Source: Leuctra nigra (lineage: Eukaryota > Arthropoda > Insecta > Plecoptera > Leuctridae). Taken from it: a DNA stretch of 64,000 nt. This document shows positions 19,501 through 32,613 of the stretch, piece after piece. Under the pieces are notes generated by a model. It saw only the letters and a program-made list of their open reading frames with translations, ran no database searches and had not been told where the DNA came from. Each line of letters opens with the position of its first letter. Position 1 is the stretch's first letter. The stretch lies in contig OW203768.1 in assembly GCA_934045905.1 (NCBI GenBank), positions 13,358,316-13,422,315 on the forward strand, read 5' to 3'. Made by a program: the position numbers and the translations under genes.

Positions 19501-22500
19501 ATGTGGCAGTCTACCACAGCTCTGTTTACAAACATCCACCTTGGATTTACTGGGAAAAAAGCTTGGTATGCGTGTATAAGACGCAGGGCTGTTTTCAGAA
19601 TCAAAATATTGACATATAATTGCGTCTTATACACGAGTTAATACGGTACCCTAAAGCCTTGCCACTCCAGTTCATTCTTTGCGCGTTGCGTCTCGTAGAC
19701 CCGCCTGCGCAGTGTGAAGTTGGTGGCATCGAGCTGAGCCTGCAGCGCGTTGAACGCTCTCTCGCGCGATGCATACATTGCTTCGCGCAACCTGATCGCG
19801 GTTGTGATCTCGGCGTCCGAGCGGCGTTTGTTGGCGCGGGAAGTTTCCAACCATTCTTCATACGGTATACAGCTGAGAAGGAAAAGAGTTAAATTTTTAT
19901 TCCATAGAATACGTAGTTGACACATTTTTCTAAGATATCAAATTGAAGAAGTGGAAGAAGAGATTGAAGAAGTGTGGAGTGTCGGACTTGGCAAGTCGGC
20001 TCTGAGAACACAAGTGCCCTAGAACATTGGTTGGATCATCCCACCCCCTGACCCGACATTAGTTGGAAGCAGGGTCGCGATATTTATTATCAAATTAAAT
20101 TTGTATTACTAAGCGAGCATCACCACGGTACTCTTATGGCACTTTCTCTTGTGTTTTTTTTTTTTTTTAAATTGCCTGCACTGCCCAAGTCAAATCGCAC
20201 AACCAACCGATCGGAAATTTTGCACACATAGGTACTAACGTAATCTAAGCGGTCCCATTTCTTATATTCTTTTGAAAACAGAGCTACAAATGTTAAACAT
20301 TATTTTCTAATTTTAAAATATTAACACAACTAAAAACAAATGATCAAAGTTGATTGTCCATCTTTTCACTCTCTGACATCAGTCACTCACTTGCTCGGTA
20401 TACGCAGAGGATCCGGTTTGTAGCTTGTGCCCGAACAGTTCTTGTCGATGTTGAGGTTGTAGAGTTCGATCTCGATGGCGCTGTCTTTGTTGGAGAGATC
20501 GAGCTCAAGCTTGAACTCTTCCGCACCCAGCTTGTTGAGTTGCTCCCACGAAGCTTGAATCTTCTCGCAAAGCATGTTCTTTAACGCTTCCACGACATCA
20601 CGCTCCTGAGTGCCAAGAGAAAATGACATCAATACAATTCAAGGACAAAACTCGACGTAAAAGTAGGAGAGAAAACGGAACCTATATATTCGGATCATCA
20701 GTAGGAAATTAAGATATTAAGTATTAAATAATCGGAATCAAAAGAATCGTTTCAAAGAATCTATATCGGAATAAGTAATTAAAAATAACCTGAATATCCC
20801 ATCCACTTGGTCCTTTATTAATATCAATCCTATTCAGTGCAGAATATTTTTTGGAGGAGGGTAAGCTTTGCTGCTACTACATATTTAAGGTAGTACCTTC
20901 ATTATATACCTATACAAAAAAATAAAAATCTTGAAATTACAAGTTCAGAAAACGTTTTCCTACATTTCAACTATACTTAAGTATAAATGAATCATAAAAT
21001 GTTATTTAACTTGCAACCCCTGTCGTATAGCGAGGTTTCAATTTATTGCCTTCCAAGAATGAACAAAACTGTAACACAGGAGGTATAGGGAAATCATTTA
21101 GTTTTTGGTTGATAACTTTTAAAATAGCACACGTTGGTATTGTTTTAAATTTTTTTCCTAATAGAATGTCCAACTATCTATCTAGAAATCAGTTTTTTGA
21201 AAAAACGTTGAACCTCAGTAAAATTAAAAACTCAAAAATAGCATGAAAATTATAATGATTTTAATGGCCCCCATAAGACTACATGTTAAAAATAGGAATT
21301 TATAACTACAATATCTCAAAATCTAGACACGAGAAGTTGTTCATATTTCACAATATCGTGTAAATAAATAGTGATTATTGAAACCTCTGCCAAAAATAAG
21401 CTTATTTGGAAGATATGAGATATCAGTTGTGCTACCCATTTCCTTACTACATAGTTCAACCCTAGTTTAAAATACATATCAGATAATGGAATTATTGTCT
21501 TGTTTATTCAATGATTATCCCTGATTTATGAATCTGATATCACATAACAGCAGTTTGGTCTAGTTGTACAATGTCCCAATAAGTAAGATAAAGCTCACTT
21601 CAGCAGTCTCAACTGATAAATCCTAACACTCACTTTATTGCGACATTGTACAGCAAGTTACAACGAAAAATCAACTTGATTGATTCGCTTAATTTATAGA
21701 TTTTAAATTGACTAAAATCAGAATGAATTCTAACTTGTCCAAGGATAAAATTAATACTTAGTGAAACAATCCCGACTGTTCGCATAGTAGTTTTTAGAAA
21801 CTCTACTGACCTTGATCAGATTGTCGTATGCTTCATCCTGATTAAGATCATCACCGTGCCGACCGTCTCTGAGCGTGATACACTCGCTAACGACGGACAA
21901 CGGAATAGTGATGACGGTTTCGAGAGCTTGCTCTGTGATGGACCTCTCTTCTTTCAGATTCCGGATTTCTTTCTTCACCGTGACCAAGCAAGCATCCAGG
22001 ACTTCTCGCCATCGGGTAACTTCTGTCAATCTGGAAAGAAACAAGAAGAGGATAAACGTTGTTGAGAAGAAAGTGACGTGTTAGACAAGTTATGGAGTTT
22101 GAGATATTTCAGTTTGTGTCAACAAGTTTTCTGATGAACACAATTTGTTTGCTTGGGTCTTTGGAATAGACTGGTGGTAAATATTGTTGAAGCAATGATA
22201 ATGAAATAAAACAGCCAGAACATACTTTTGTTTAGAGCTTTGAAAGCTGAATTGATCACAAAATTCTTTAATTACGAGAATCGGAAGAAAAACATTGTTT
22301 TACGGGTGTGGATTGATAGCAGCATTCAAGAGTCCAACTTCAAACAGTACTAAGTAAAGGTTTAGTAAAGCAATAACAGATTTTTTCACTAAGGAACACT
22401 AACCATTACTTTTTCTCACAGTTATAAATGGCTTCAAGAAAATAAGAACACATTTTTTATTCAAGTGTCCCATGTCTTCAGTAGAAAGCAATAAAATAGT

Positions 22501-25500
22501 TGGTTTTTCTTATCACCATCATCTTATGCTTAAAATAATGATACTATCTATAATCCACTGCTTATTAGATGTGCAGAGTGGATTCCAATTCGTGTGTGTG
22601 TGTGGGGAGGAGGGGGGGGGGGGGGGGGGCAATATTGAAGAACATAATTGCCAAGTGCTAGACAGCCCTATTTCTAAGTGTTGTAAACTATGTCAGCACA
22701 GAGGAATTTAATTCCCAGTGCCACAATTATTTTTATCTTGAATTACTAGTGATGTGAGTCGGTAAATTTACGGTCAGGTAAATTTACCGGTCAGGTAAAT
22801 TTACCGTAAATTTACCAAATAAATTTTACCATGGTAAAATTTTCAAAATTATCATCATTATATTCTATGGAATCAGCCAAGTGCATAGGTCAAGAAAACA
22901 GTGAAATTTACACTTTAAATGAGAAGTGGAGGGATCTAGTGAATATCATTAAAATGTTGCATTATACAATGTTCCTATTGCACACATTCTCCGATGTGAA
23001 ACCAAGGACATAGTAGGGAAATACTTTCAGGGATATCAAGCAGACCTCACAGTAAAGTGAAATGTAGTCCATGTTGATTTGTAGGTGTTCATAGGTACAT
23101 AATAAGTTTTATGAATTTGAAATTGTTATGTTTTTTTTAATTACCTATACCAAAGTGAAATGTTGACCAATGTCGATTTTGTAGGTAGAAATATCAGAAA
23201 ATGTTAATTTTATTTCATGAATACTAACTTAATTTTATCTATTATTTTATTTCATTTTCTGTAGGTAGAGTACATGTTAAATTGTACTTGATTTCCCTAG
23301 AAGTGTTTCTTCCTATATTTTCTTTGGTTTCAGAGCAGAGAAGTGTGCAAATATTCAAAGTATAAACAAAAATACAAAATTTTTTATGATTTGTTTTAAA
23401 TGAAGGTATTATTTAAATTGCAACTTGGAAATGACTGTAAGAGACCTGGGGAAGATTAGGGGAAGCAAATAGTTCTTCAAAGTGTTTTGTTGGATATGTC
23501 AACACCCATATAATTTATGTGGAAACAAAACTTGCAGATAATATTATAGCTTATGACTTGAGGTAGGTACATTGTACATCTTCAAAACGTTAAATTCGAG
23601 AAATAAATATTGTTAATTATAATAATAAATAACGTTTTGAGAGTGTAACAGGGGCAGTAACGTTCTCCATTATGGCATTATTTAATTTATTGAGCTTTAA
23701 TTATGTGCAAGTATTAAATTTTATTAAATTTTAGAGTGTGAAGACCAAACGATGCAAAAAGAAATCACTTGGAAGAACCACGGCATCCCCTTCATTTCCT
23801 GATCACTTAATACACATTTGGCACCCTCAAAACACTTTTAAAACAATTATTTCAAGAGCCAATAGCACGATTCCTGAATTAGACAAAAATAAAAAAATTT
23901 ACCGCCTGACGGTAAATTTACGGTAAATTTACCGAGAAAAAAATTTACGGTAAAATCCACATCACTATGAATTACCACTTGCCAGTAGGCCGAAGGTACC
24001 TTGTATTAACCAATAAGTAATAAGTCTTTAGGCATTAAGGATTAAATAATGATGAAATCATAATCAATCACTAATCACTAATCAGTAATAAATACTAATA
24101 AACAAGTATTTCTCTGCAAGATGCAATATGAACCCACTCATATTATATTTATTAAACTATTAAAATTGAATAGTGAATTTTAAAGTGTGGATTTTAAATT
24201 AAGGTGGCGCGATCACTCGAGGCATGGTCTCAGATCTTCATGATTCTTTGTGTACTATTGATAATAATCACGCCATACATACATACATATGTATGTGTAT
24301 GTATGTGTGTGTATGTACATACACAAAAGATGTTAATGTTAAATAAGGTAAAAAGTGTTTTCTTCCTATTTGAGCAATATTTTTCAACTTTTCACATCAT
24401 GAACATGTACTCTTTAAGAAATGATCCAAAAAGTATCAGGCAAAGCAATGTTTTCACTTTCCCACAAAGTAGGGCAAACAAAACCAAGATATTATCTTTT
24501 TGACATACCTAGTACCTTTTATTTTTTCATGGTCTTGTTGGAAATCCAGGGGGGGGGGGGGGGGGACATGGTGGGAATGTAATGCATCAAGGTGAAATTT
24601 TCGCTGCAATGGCTAAGATCATCTTAAATTTTAACAAATTGCAGGGAAAGCTGACAGTACCTACAACAATTATGCTTCTTTATGTGGCCATATTTTAAAT
24701 ATACATGAACTGATCACACACAGAATGAAACATATTGGTATAAAAGTTCAGACTTCAACATAGAAGACAACACTTTCATTTAGCACTGTTGTTTAGCAAA
24801 AGCCAGTCCCAACATAGAGCGAATGTAATATTTTTTTTTTTGGCGCTTAACGACTTGGTTATTAGCGCCATTTTTTCAATTTATTTTTTCAAAAATTAAA
24901 ATTAAAATATTTTAATTTATATTTAACATGTTAACTTTTAATATCATAATTTTAATTTTTCTTCTAAATTTCGTCATATAGATTAGTTAGTTTCCTTTAA
25001 AAATCTGATTACCGTATCGATGTTATTGGAGTTGTCATCAAGAATCTCTGCGATATCCCCTGACATATTCAGACTCCTACGCTTTTGACTATATTTATCA
25101 CATTCGCATAATATATGCTGAATGGACAATGGCGCATCACAGCGAATGTCAATGTCGTAGAAAGAACATATTGATTGTAATTTCAAATATTTTGTTCCAT
25201 GGAAGGGCAAAAGAAGGGAACAAATAAATAAAATTGGTAGCTGTAAATAGGCACTAGAAAGGGTGTAGACCGCTATTAACATGTGAATATTCTAGTTAAT
25301 ACTGTTGTAAAATAGTAATATGAAAACTTTCTTTTGTGTTACTTGGATTAGTACAAATTGATGTCAGATGATATCAGTTCCCAGTCTTATTTAGTAAATT
25401 ATTAAACTATATGTATATACAATTTCCACAAAAGATAGAATGTCAAAAAATGTAGGATATCTGTGGATCTGCGATGTATTAGTATGTGACTATAGTTTGC

Positions 25501-25807
25501 TTTTTTCCATAAAATTACACTTCAAAGTAGATTGCTATTTTTTTTACCAAAAATTCTCATCCCAAATCCCATATCCAACTCGAGGTAGTTAAGTATTTCT
25601 TTACCTTTCGGTCAGTCGCAAGTTGTTCTGGTATGTGCTCCACTTGACGTCAAGGTTAGTATCGGTGCGACTCTGGCGCGACGTGTGGCGCAAGGCAGTA
25701 GCTTCATGGCGGTGATCGTCGCAAGCGCGTCGCAACTGAGCAAAGCGTTGCTGGTACTCCGCCAGAGGAACGTGTTCCATCGGCTTCTCAAGCGTTGAGA
25801 TAGACAT
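16531..25807 (-). CDS. TEKT2: Tektin-2 (axonemal microtubule protein)
   Basis: Six exons on the minus strand: 25605-25807, 21811-22030, 20391-20605, 19650-19872, 18043-18266 and 16531-16732. All junctions are GT-AG and in phase, giving 428 residues; vertebrate tektin-2 is about 430. The protein is almost all coiled coil. It follows tektin-2 closely at VTRWREVLDACL, the ECITLRDGR segment, the LEWQ turn and TRLENR. Tektins are filaments inside doublet microtubules of cilia and sperm flagella, so testis expression is likely. The signature nonapeptide RPNVELCRD is replaced by RCGPELVQD (about residues 326-334). ATG at 25807 is the only in-frame start near the tektin N-terminus. The introns hold several MITEs, one sitting in the donor of exon 4. 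Confidence 0.93.
17095..17937. mobile_element. hAT-like MITE in a tektin-2 intron (outer element)
   Basis: The left end reads TAGTGCTGTGAGGC and the right end ...TGTACTA. The flanking octamers are CGTGTGAC and GGTGTGAC (one mismatch), the 8-bp duplication size of hAT elements. A second hAT element (17397-17824) is inserted in it. The right end is divergent, so the boundary is less certain. Confidence 0.5.
17397..17824. mobile_element. hAT-like MITE, nested
   Basis: Ends TAGGGTTGGGCGAACC and, inverted, TATGGTTGGGCGAACC. The perfect 8-bp duplication CTGAACAT lies at 17389-17396 and 17825-17832. Non-coding, 428 bp. Confidence 0.8.
18957..19646. mobile_element. TA-flanked MITE at the exon 4 splice donor of tektin-2
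   Basis: Perfect inverted ends CCGTATTAACTCGTGTATAA... with TA on both sides (18955-18956, 19647-19648), as for Tc1/mariner/pogo-type insertions. The motif GTATAAGACGCA recurs several times near both ends. On the minus strand the tektin exon 4 donor G is at 19649 and its T at 19648, so the element begins at intron position +4. Confidence 0.8.
20860..21450 (-). repeat. Degenerate relative of MITE family 2
   Basis: Segments such as the one around 21060-21150 are recognisable reverse-complement relatives of 13780-13850 (the 'acctcctgtgttaaaatt' area). The termini have decayed, so limits are approximate. Confidence 0.45.
22612..22629. repeat. Homopolymer of 18 G
   Basis: Uninterrupted G run preceded by a short TG microsatellite, inside tektin-2 intron 1. 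A similar 17-G run lies at 24549-24565. Confidence 0.95.
22747..23967. mobile_element. hAT-like element, 1.2 kb
   Basis: Ends TAGTGATGTG and its complement with the perfect 8-bp duplication TGAATTAC (22739-22746 and 23968-23975). The subterminal regions contain several copies of the palindrome GGTAAATTTACC. No transposase frame is seen. Confidence 0.8.
24830..25282 (-). mobile_element. 5'-truncated LINE fragment
   Basis: On the minus strand, about 99 codons (25282-24983) contain a zinc-like run SIQHILCECDKYSQKRRSL, typical of the C-terminus after the RNase H region of insect LINEs. These are followed by a non-coding tail with a stem-loop (GGCGCTAATAACC ... GTTAAGCGCC) and an A run at 24831-24840. 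It lies in intron 1 of tektin-2. Confidence 0.6.
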
Positions 25808-26472
25808 TGTGAGCTCAACAGTCACTTGATTTCAAAGAAAATGCTACACAGATTAGTTTCGCTTAAATAGTTTCGCTTACTCAAAGAAGATAATGTAGTA
25901 ACTAGTAAGTAAGGTTACTAAAATTTTTAATGTTTAGAAATGGTAAATTCAACCAGCTTGTTTTATGATTGATAAACCAATCAGAAGCCATGGATACAAA
26001 TATTTTTAGAAATAATGAGACTTGTTTAATATTTATGCTGTTGGAAACAATTTAATTTTTGAAGATATACAAACTAGAATCTATTAACGGTATCACCTCA
26101 CCTAACATGTAATAAAGTCCGTTCACGTTTAGAAGAGCAAGCCCGTGTACTACTTTAGTCAAGCGAGCATTTGTAAACCTACAATGTAAATATCAGTTAT
26201 CAAAGAATATGTACAAGACGACTGTAGATAAAGATAAATCAATTTTATTGAAGTTTTCTAATATTTTCTACTATTAAAAAGTGTGTATTTCACATACTTT
26301 ATACAATTTCAATAATACAAAGAAGAAAGTCTTGCCATTGACAGGGCAGTGTTCATGTGACCGACCAATGAACGACGTGATCGACTTGCTATTCTAAACG
26401 TGAATGAACTTTAGCAATCTATAAATTTGAATTTTACATCATTTTCCACCAACTATGTAACTTCATAAGGAA

Positions 26473-29400
26473 TTAATTATTTTTAACATCGAAAGTGAAA
26501 TCAAAAGACACGTCTCCCGAACTTTTTTCGAACTGCACCGAGAATTTGAGTCTGTCGGTTTGGTCAACTCGTTGCTCGCGCCTGAGGAAGTAGACTCCTT
26601 GGCGAGTGTGCATGTCCCAGACGACTTTCTTGCCCAGCGCTGGGAGTTCGATGGGGCCCGTGGTGACGACGTGCTCCTCTTTGCCGTCCAAGTCCCAGTC
26701 CACCCAGTGCACGATACCGTGGCACGTTCCAGATCTAATCAGTTCAAATACATTTAGTTTGTTTATTGAATTAAAGGATATTACCCCTAGTGGTTAATTT
26801 GGGGGCGGACGAGGGCAGACGCGTTCCCTCACTCTTTTTTCAGAGTGGACGCCGTCCGCCCACTTATTTTTCATAGAAGTAATTTAAATTGTCTTAAAAT
26901 TGTGTACAAATCGCATAGAAAGGCACCAAATTTGGTCCCGAAATTCAAAATTTTCCAGGGGCTATGCGCCCCGGACCCGTGTTGGGGGCCCTCCCCCCAA
27001 ACTCCCCTTTGTTTTCGTAAGCATAGGTATAATGTTTTCCTGACATCACCGAGCATCCGCATACTTATTATTTTACAAATTAACCACTGATATTACCTAC
27101 ATTTAAATAATAATTAAACAAAAGCGGATCCACAAATCCACACAATGGCATGACTATGGAAAATAAGAACTTACCCACTTATTCTAATATCACCAGTCTT
27201 TCCACTGCCTAGTTTGTCAACTGTTGTTTCATTGAAATCGAACTCCAACACCGGGAATGGTTCGCTGAGTGGATAGCAGGGATACTCCCAGAGCGGTTGA
27301 GCCTCGACCAAACAATCGCTGATCGTGCTCGACCTCTCGATGAGCTCATCGAACACTGTCATCTTGAATCCCTCGACGCTCTCCAGCGGAGCTCTGATCT
27401 TCCACAGATCTTTGAATTCGACGGCCATTGCCCACACGGTCGCCTTCGCGGGCATGACGATCGCGTCTTCCGTCAGCGTCGAGTCTAGTTCTTGCTTCTG
27501 GTACCAGAAAAAGACGTTCTGCCATGGAAGAAGCGTAGTCAGAAAGTGAGGCTCTCCGAAAACAAGGCCAATCTACACAACAAACAAAAAGTATGAGCTA
27601 GTTTTGAGACTGACATAAGGATTTAAATGTTCCCACAAGGCCAAATCCTAATTTTAAAATGGTAATAAATTTACAAATTTGAAACAAACACTTTCTGCAT
27701 TGGGTTTGCTAAGTTTGGTTCAAAATTTGGTTCCAAGTCCTTTCTCAAAACTTGATTAACCAGACGATCATATAAATGTAAATTTAGATTTCGAGCATCT
27801 AAACCTGTTGGCGGGTTTGATTGTAAGAACCAACCATTCACCTAATTAAGTAATAACTAATAATTATTTCTCCATTCAACAAATATTGACAGTAATTAGA
27901 GCTCCAACTTAGCAGTTTACTGTTAATTTTCTGACCGCGGGTGCACCTATATTTAGTTCGGAAGTTTCCATTTTTCAATTTGAAAAGAACAAATCTGGTA
28001 CAATATGCTTCTCATAGTACAGACGATAAAAACATGAGGTACAACATTTTGCCGGTCATATCAGATGAAAGGTACAAGTTTTTAGGAGTGTTGTCCCCAC
28101 CTTTTGATCAAGTTTTTTCAGTTCGGAAACACAATCCAGAATAGTCACATAATCTTCCAGCTTGTTATGTTGAATGTAGGTGTTCAATATCTGCTTTGAC
28201 AGATTAGTCTCCTCAACGCAATAGACGTGTTTGGCACCAAGTTTAGCCGCAGCCAATCCCAGCAGAGTTCCATTGCTCAAACACAAACACGTGATATCTT
28301 TTGAAACGCAAGACCTCAACGCAGCCAAGTACTTCCGGTTGCGAACTTCATCATTCATCGCTCCGATCCTCGTACGAGCGAACGCAACGTGAACGCCGCA
28401 GCTGCATATCGGCGGCGGCGATTCGGTTGCGCTTTCGTCTTTCGTCACTCCGAACCAAAGGGAGTATTCGTCGTGATTGCTGATGAGAGTGATCCGTTCG
28501 CCTTTCTTGATACTCAGCTCTGTTGGTAGATAGTAGAGCGCTTGCATCCAGTGGTCGCGCCAAGGGATGTTGTCGACGGCATTGACGTCGCCTTGCTGCC
28601 ATGACGGGTGCGCCCAGACTGGGGCGCAGCTGAGGATAACGTCGCCTTCCGTGTCCATCGTCAAGTCCCACCACATGAATACAACTTGGGCTACGCCGTC
28701 GCTTTCAGATATCAGCTGACGTGCAGTGGACTCGTTGTTTTGTAGGATGGTCTTCCCAGAGAAGTCAAATCTAAAAGAAATGCATTAAACACTTTTGCAT
28801 TTCTTTCCCAATGATGCTACACAATTAGGGTTGCCATTTTTTTCAAATCCGAAAGTGTGACACCTGATTAGAAGTACTGAAATAATTTGAGGGGGGGAGA
28901 GACAGTGCCACATGCGGGTCCGGGCCGTAGAGACCCGGAAAAATTGGTATTTCACAAATCAATTTGGACAATTTTTATGCGTTTTGCTAGATATTTCGTC
29001 AATTGGATGCAGAAAATTGACCATCATAAGAGCTTCAAATAGTCAATGTGACAACCCCTTTATATCTGACAGAATTAGAGGAGGTAGTACCAACGATTGA
29101 AAACTCAATGTGTACATTTTGATATTGAACTGAATAATTTCAAGTTATTTCTCATAAATTTTACAATTTTTTGTAGATAAAACAATATTTTACTGGAAAT
29201 GCGTGATTTTTCTATCACGCCTGATGTCAGGGTGTGACGCGTGATTTTTGTCTGAAAGTAGGGACTGTCCCGCCAAAAGCGTGATGGTTGGCAACCCTAT
29301 ACACAATTCATAGCTCATTTAGCGTGTCCTACTCCTACATAACAGTTCTGTTGGTATTCCAAAAAAATGAAAATGCCCTTCTAAAGTTCAAGCTTTAATC

Positions 29401-31925
29401 CTACTGGGACTCTAGTTTGTTATCCATATAATGTACGTAGCCAGTTTTAAAATCGCCAGATTACCTACCCACTATAAAAACTGTTAATTTAATAATCTTT
29501 TAATCAGATCAGACCAGTTAATGGGATAGATTAAGATGTTAAGACTCATCTAATTAGTTTCTTTACAAAATGGAGTAATTAATTGACCTTGGGCCAATTG
29601 ACCAATGGTGATGGGAGGAGTCAATGTAGAATAATAGTTCTCTTTACTCACACTAGAGCAGCACTGTCCATATAGTGGGAGAAACAACCAATCAAATGTG
29701 TAGGGGAAAGACAGTTGAAGTTCAAAATGGATCCATTTGCTATTTGATTACTATTGATTACTATGATGTCACAGCCTTCTTGATGGTCACGGCCCACATC
29801 CTTCTGTCATCTGTTTTATTCGTGATGTCACATAGCAAGATAATGACTAGTGGTCCATTCTAGTCTACGATCACCACACTTTACAGGGATCGGAAACTGT
29901 CTGACTAGCTGGCCATGTGCTTGGTCACCTTGAACACAACAATCATAGAACAGGCGGCTGTGATGTCAATCTCGTTACATATGTCTTTATCTCCCGCCAG
30001 AACATAATTCAAATATTCGACAATGCGCTATCATCTTTAGCAGCGGCAAGTTTGAGAAGCTCTTTCAAACCTGGCGGCAATTGTGTGAATCAAATTTAAA
30101 CACTCCAAAATCGTACTTTTTTTAAATTTCGCGGGTCACCGGCCGGAAGTAAACGGGTGCAGGAAGTCATCAGGTGCAAATCGGCGGCCCAAGCACTGGG
30201 CCGCCATCATTTAGCATTGGTCTTATGGGAGTGACGTCACTATACGCAGACAGTTTCCGATCCCTGTAAAGTGTGGTGATCGTAGTTCTAGTGATAATGA
30301 TGGATTATGATTTATGAATCTTTAACGAAAACTCCTTTGACCTTTTCACTTGTCCCTACAGTTCCAAAATAAATTAGTTTTTGATATACTAAATAGGAAA
30401 AACACACATTCAATATTATTATGACTTATTTTTATTATGATTATTGATTATTATTCTTAGGTATATTATGATTTATGACCACTAACTTATTTTCAATAAG
30501 AAAATACATAATTACTGGTGTAGTTTGCTCAAAGAATTTCTTATGAACTCTTTGGAGGTACCTACCTACTACAATGTTTCATTGGATGGCAGTGGATTGC
30601 TAATTGCTATTAAATTACATTCACTCTCATAAATTTACTTAACGTACCTGAATACCGGTGTGGGTGAAACGATCGTCTTGAAGTTGTTCTCTGAGAATTG
30701 GCTGAGTTGAATGTCGTGCACCGCTGCGGCTCCGGGACAGCTCGCGACTTTGTCCGGCGTCTCCAGGAGAACCTTGCCGTCGAGTTGCAACGAGTTGAGA
30801 CAGTTCCATTGTTGAGCCAGCGAGGACTCGACTATCTGGGCGTACACCGTGCTCGATGAAGGGACAACGATACAGTCGGTCTGAAAGAAGATGGAAACTT
30901 AAGAGTTTCAAATTAATATTAAAGTGTGCTGTCTTCATTCATACTTAAAAAGCACATAAATTCCATCATGTGGAATTAATCCTCACATTTCCAGGAGTTA
31001 GGTACTGCTGATTGTTTTATTATAACACTGACAAAATATAATTTTTTCCCATTGTCATATTCAAAATCTTACAAAATCATAATCATACAAATAATCATGT
31101 CATCATCATCATAATCATCAAAATCATACAAAATCTTGTAAAACCATGCAATATCTCAAGTTCTTGCCAAAACATTTCAGCAGAGATGAGATGAGTGTTA
31201 TGTGTAGGTACCGACAATTGACAAATTACAATAAGAAGCAGCATTGTTAAAAAAAGCTTTGCAGGTGTCTTCTATTACCTCAAGCAAATCTCGATGAGCA
31301 TGACTGAAAGTGCTGATTGCTCCCTCGCCAATGAGCTCCGTATCGAACACTTCAGTCACGAGAATATTCGCTCGTTGATTCATGTCTCCAGCTTCACCAA
31401 CCGTCAGTTCCGTAGACCGTTTACAAATCACTTTGATCTTATCACCGAAGCCATTTTCCGCTATTATCTTCACAGCACATTCTGCCATTGGTTGAAAAGC
31501 CTGAAAATGAAGCCAATTTGATATTGATCGTAGATAAGGTGACGATGGTTATCTAAGGGATTCCTCACCTCGCAGGCGATCACGGTGTCCGCTCCGCACT
31601 TGGCCGCCATCATCGAAAGCAATCCTGTACCCGTGCCAATGTCAAGGACGTTTGCCTTTTTACCTACGCTGTGCATTTTATCCACCGCTAACTGAACTCC
31701 TCTGTAGTACTTCTTGTTCTGAAAGAAAACATGGTAATAGTAAACGACAATTCATCATAGTAACGGAAATTTAGAATATTCTTTGAAACCTACTCTCTCA
31801 CTGTCATGAAGCATATCAGCAAATGCAGAGCGTGCAATTTCTTGATGAAAGTCATAATTTTCATCCTGAATCTCCCACTCGTCTTTCCCAGTTAAGGGAT
31901 TCAATTTCTTAGTGAAAACGCTCAT
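26473..31925 (-). CDS. PRMT7: Protein arginine N-methyltransferase 7
   Basis: Seven coding exons: 31794-31925 (the exon itself begins at an acceptor near 31991), 31569-31718, 31279-31500, 30648-30880, 28101-28770, 27175-27572 and 26473-26734. All junctions are in phase, giving 688 residues against about 690 in animals. The first methyltransferase module has the SAM loop [10 protein letters not shown] (residues 69-78) and the double-E loop (E144 and E153, in [13 protein letters not shown]). The second, degenerate module includes WRDHWMQA and the WEYPC segment, as in other PRMT7 proteins. PRMT7 makes monomethyl-arginine on histones and other proteins using S-adenosylmethionine. ATG at 31925 matches the usual N-terminus [10 protein letters not shown]. 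The frame is open upstream, so a longer N-terminus cannot be excluded. Confidence 0.95.
26786..27088. mobile_element. Small MITE in the last PRMT7 intron
   Basis: Inverted AGTGGTTAATTTG near the left end and its complement at the right, flanked by the 9-bp direct repeat GATATTACC (26777-26785 and 27089-27097). GC-rich internal segment, no coding content. Confidence 0.7.
28826..29299. mobile_element. hAT-like MITE in a PRMT7 intron
   Basis: Ends TAGGGTTGCCA and TGGCAACCCTA with the perfect 8-bp duplication TACACAAT (28818-28825 and 29300-29307). 474 bp, non-coding. Confidence 0.85.
29865..30285. mobile_element. MITE with ~41-bp inverted ends in a PRMT7 intron
   Basis: The ends start CTACGATCACCACACTTTAC and are nearly perfect inverted copies. 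The flanking direct repeat is TTCTAGT (29858-29864 and 30286-30292). Non-coding. Confidence 0.75.
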
Positions 31926-31991
31926 CCTTCGAGAAATGTGACGTCCAAATAGGCGCAACTTAGAAAGGTTTGGAGAAATCAAGTAAGTCAG

Positions 31992-32613
31992 CTGTTGGAT
32001 TAAAAAAATAGTTATATTAATGACTTTGTAGTGTTAAATACATTATAATCAACAAATTATGGTTGAAGCTAGAGGGTTGAAACTAGAGGTCAACGAAATT
32101 TTCATTGACCATGAAAGGGGCGTTGTAAAGTTAAACGTTGCAATAGCCCATCTTGCACCCTTCTCTTAGCATACGTAATTGCTCTAGGGATTAAGAATGA
32201 TAAATGGTGTTCGTTTTACAATTAATATTCTCTTTACAAACCATGAATTACAAAATAATATGAAATGTCACTCCACACGTGTTGCCGAACATGTTGATCA
32301 ACAGCCGCGCCACTCTTTGTCAGATGTACCAACAAAAAAACACCAACTATGACCAAGATATTCTAAACTTTTATTTCGTGAAGTTGGTCACCTGCAGCAA
32401 GTAGTGTCGTCGGCGGTGTCGAATTTTCTGGTCGTTTTACTGTAAATACCAAAATTAGCTTTAATATAGATTTCAAGCTAATATTTGAGTGCAAAAACGA
32501 ATAGTGCATATTCTTTTTGTTTATTTTTACTTTAGCATATTGGTCAGGCCTGCGTCGCAGGGTGATTTCGCCTTCCAAAAACCACTTATTCGTAGGCCTA
32601 GCCCATAAAAACG
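31992..32613. promoter_or_regulatory. Shared upstream region of PRMT7 and UBE2V
   Basis: The two genes are arranged head to head with about 0.6-0.7 kb between their start codons. The stretch must hold both 5' UTRs and promoters. I see no clear TATA box and cannot place the start sites. Confidence 0.45.
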
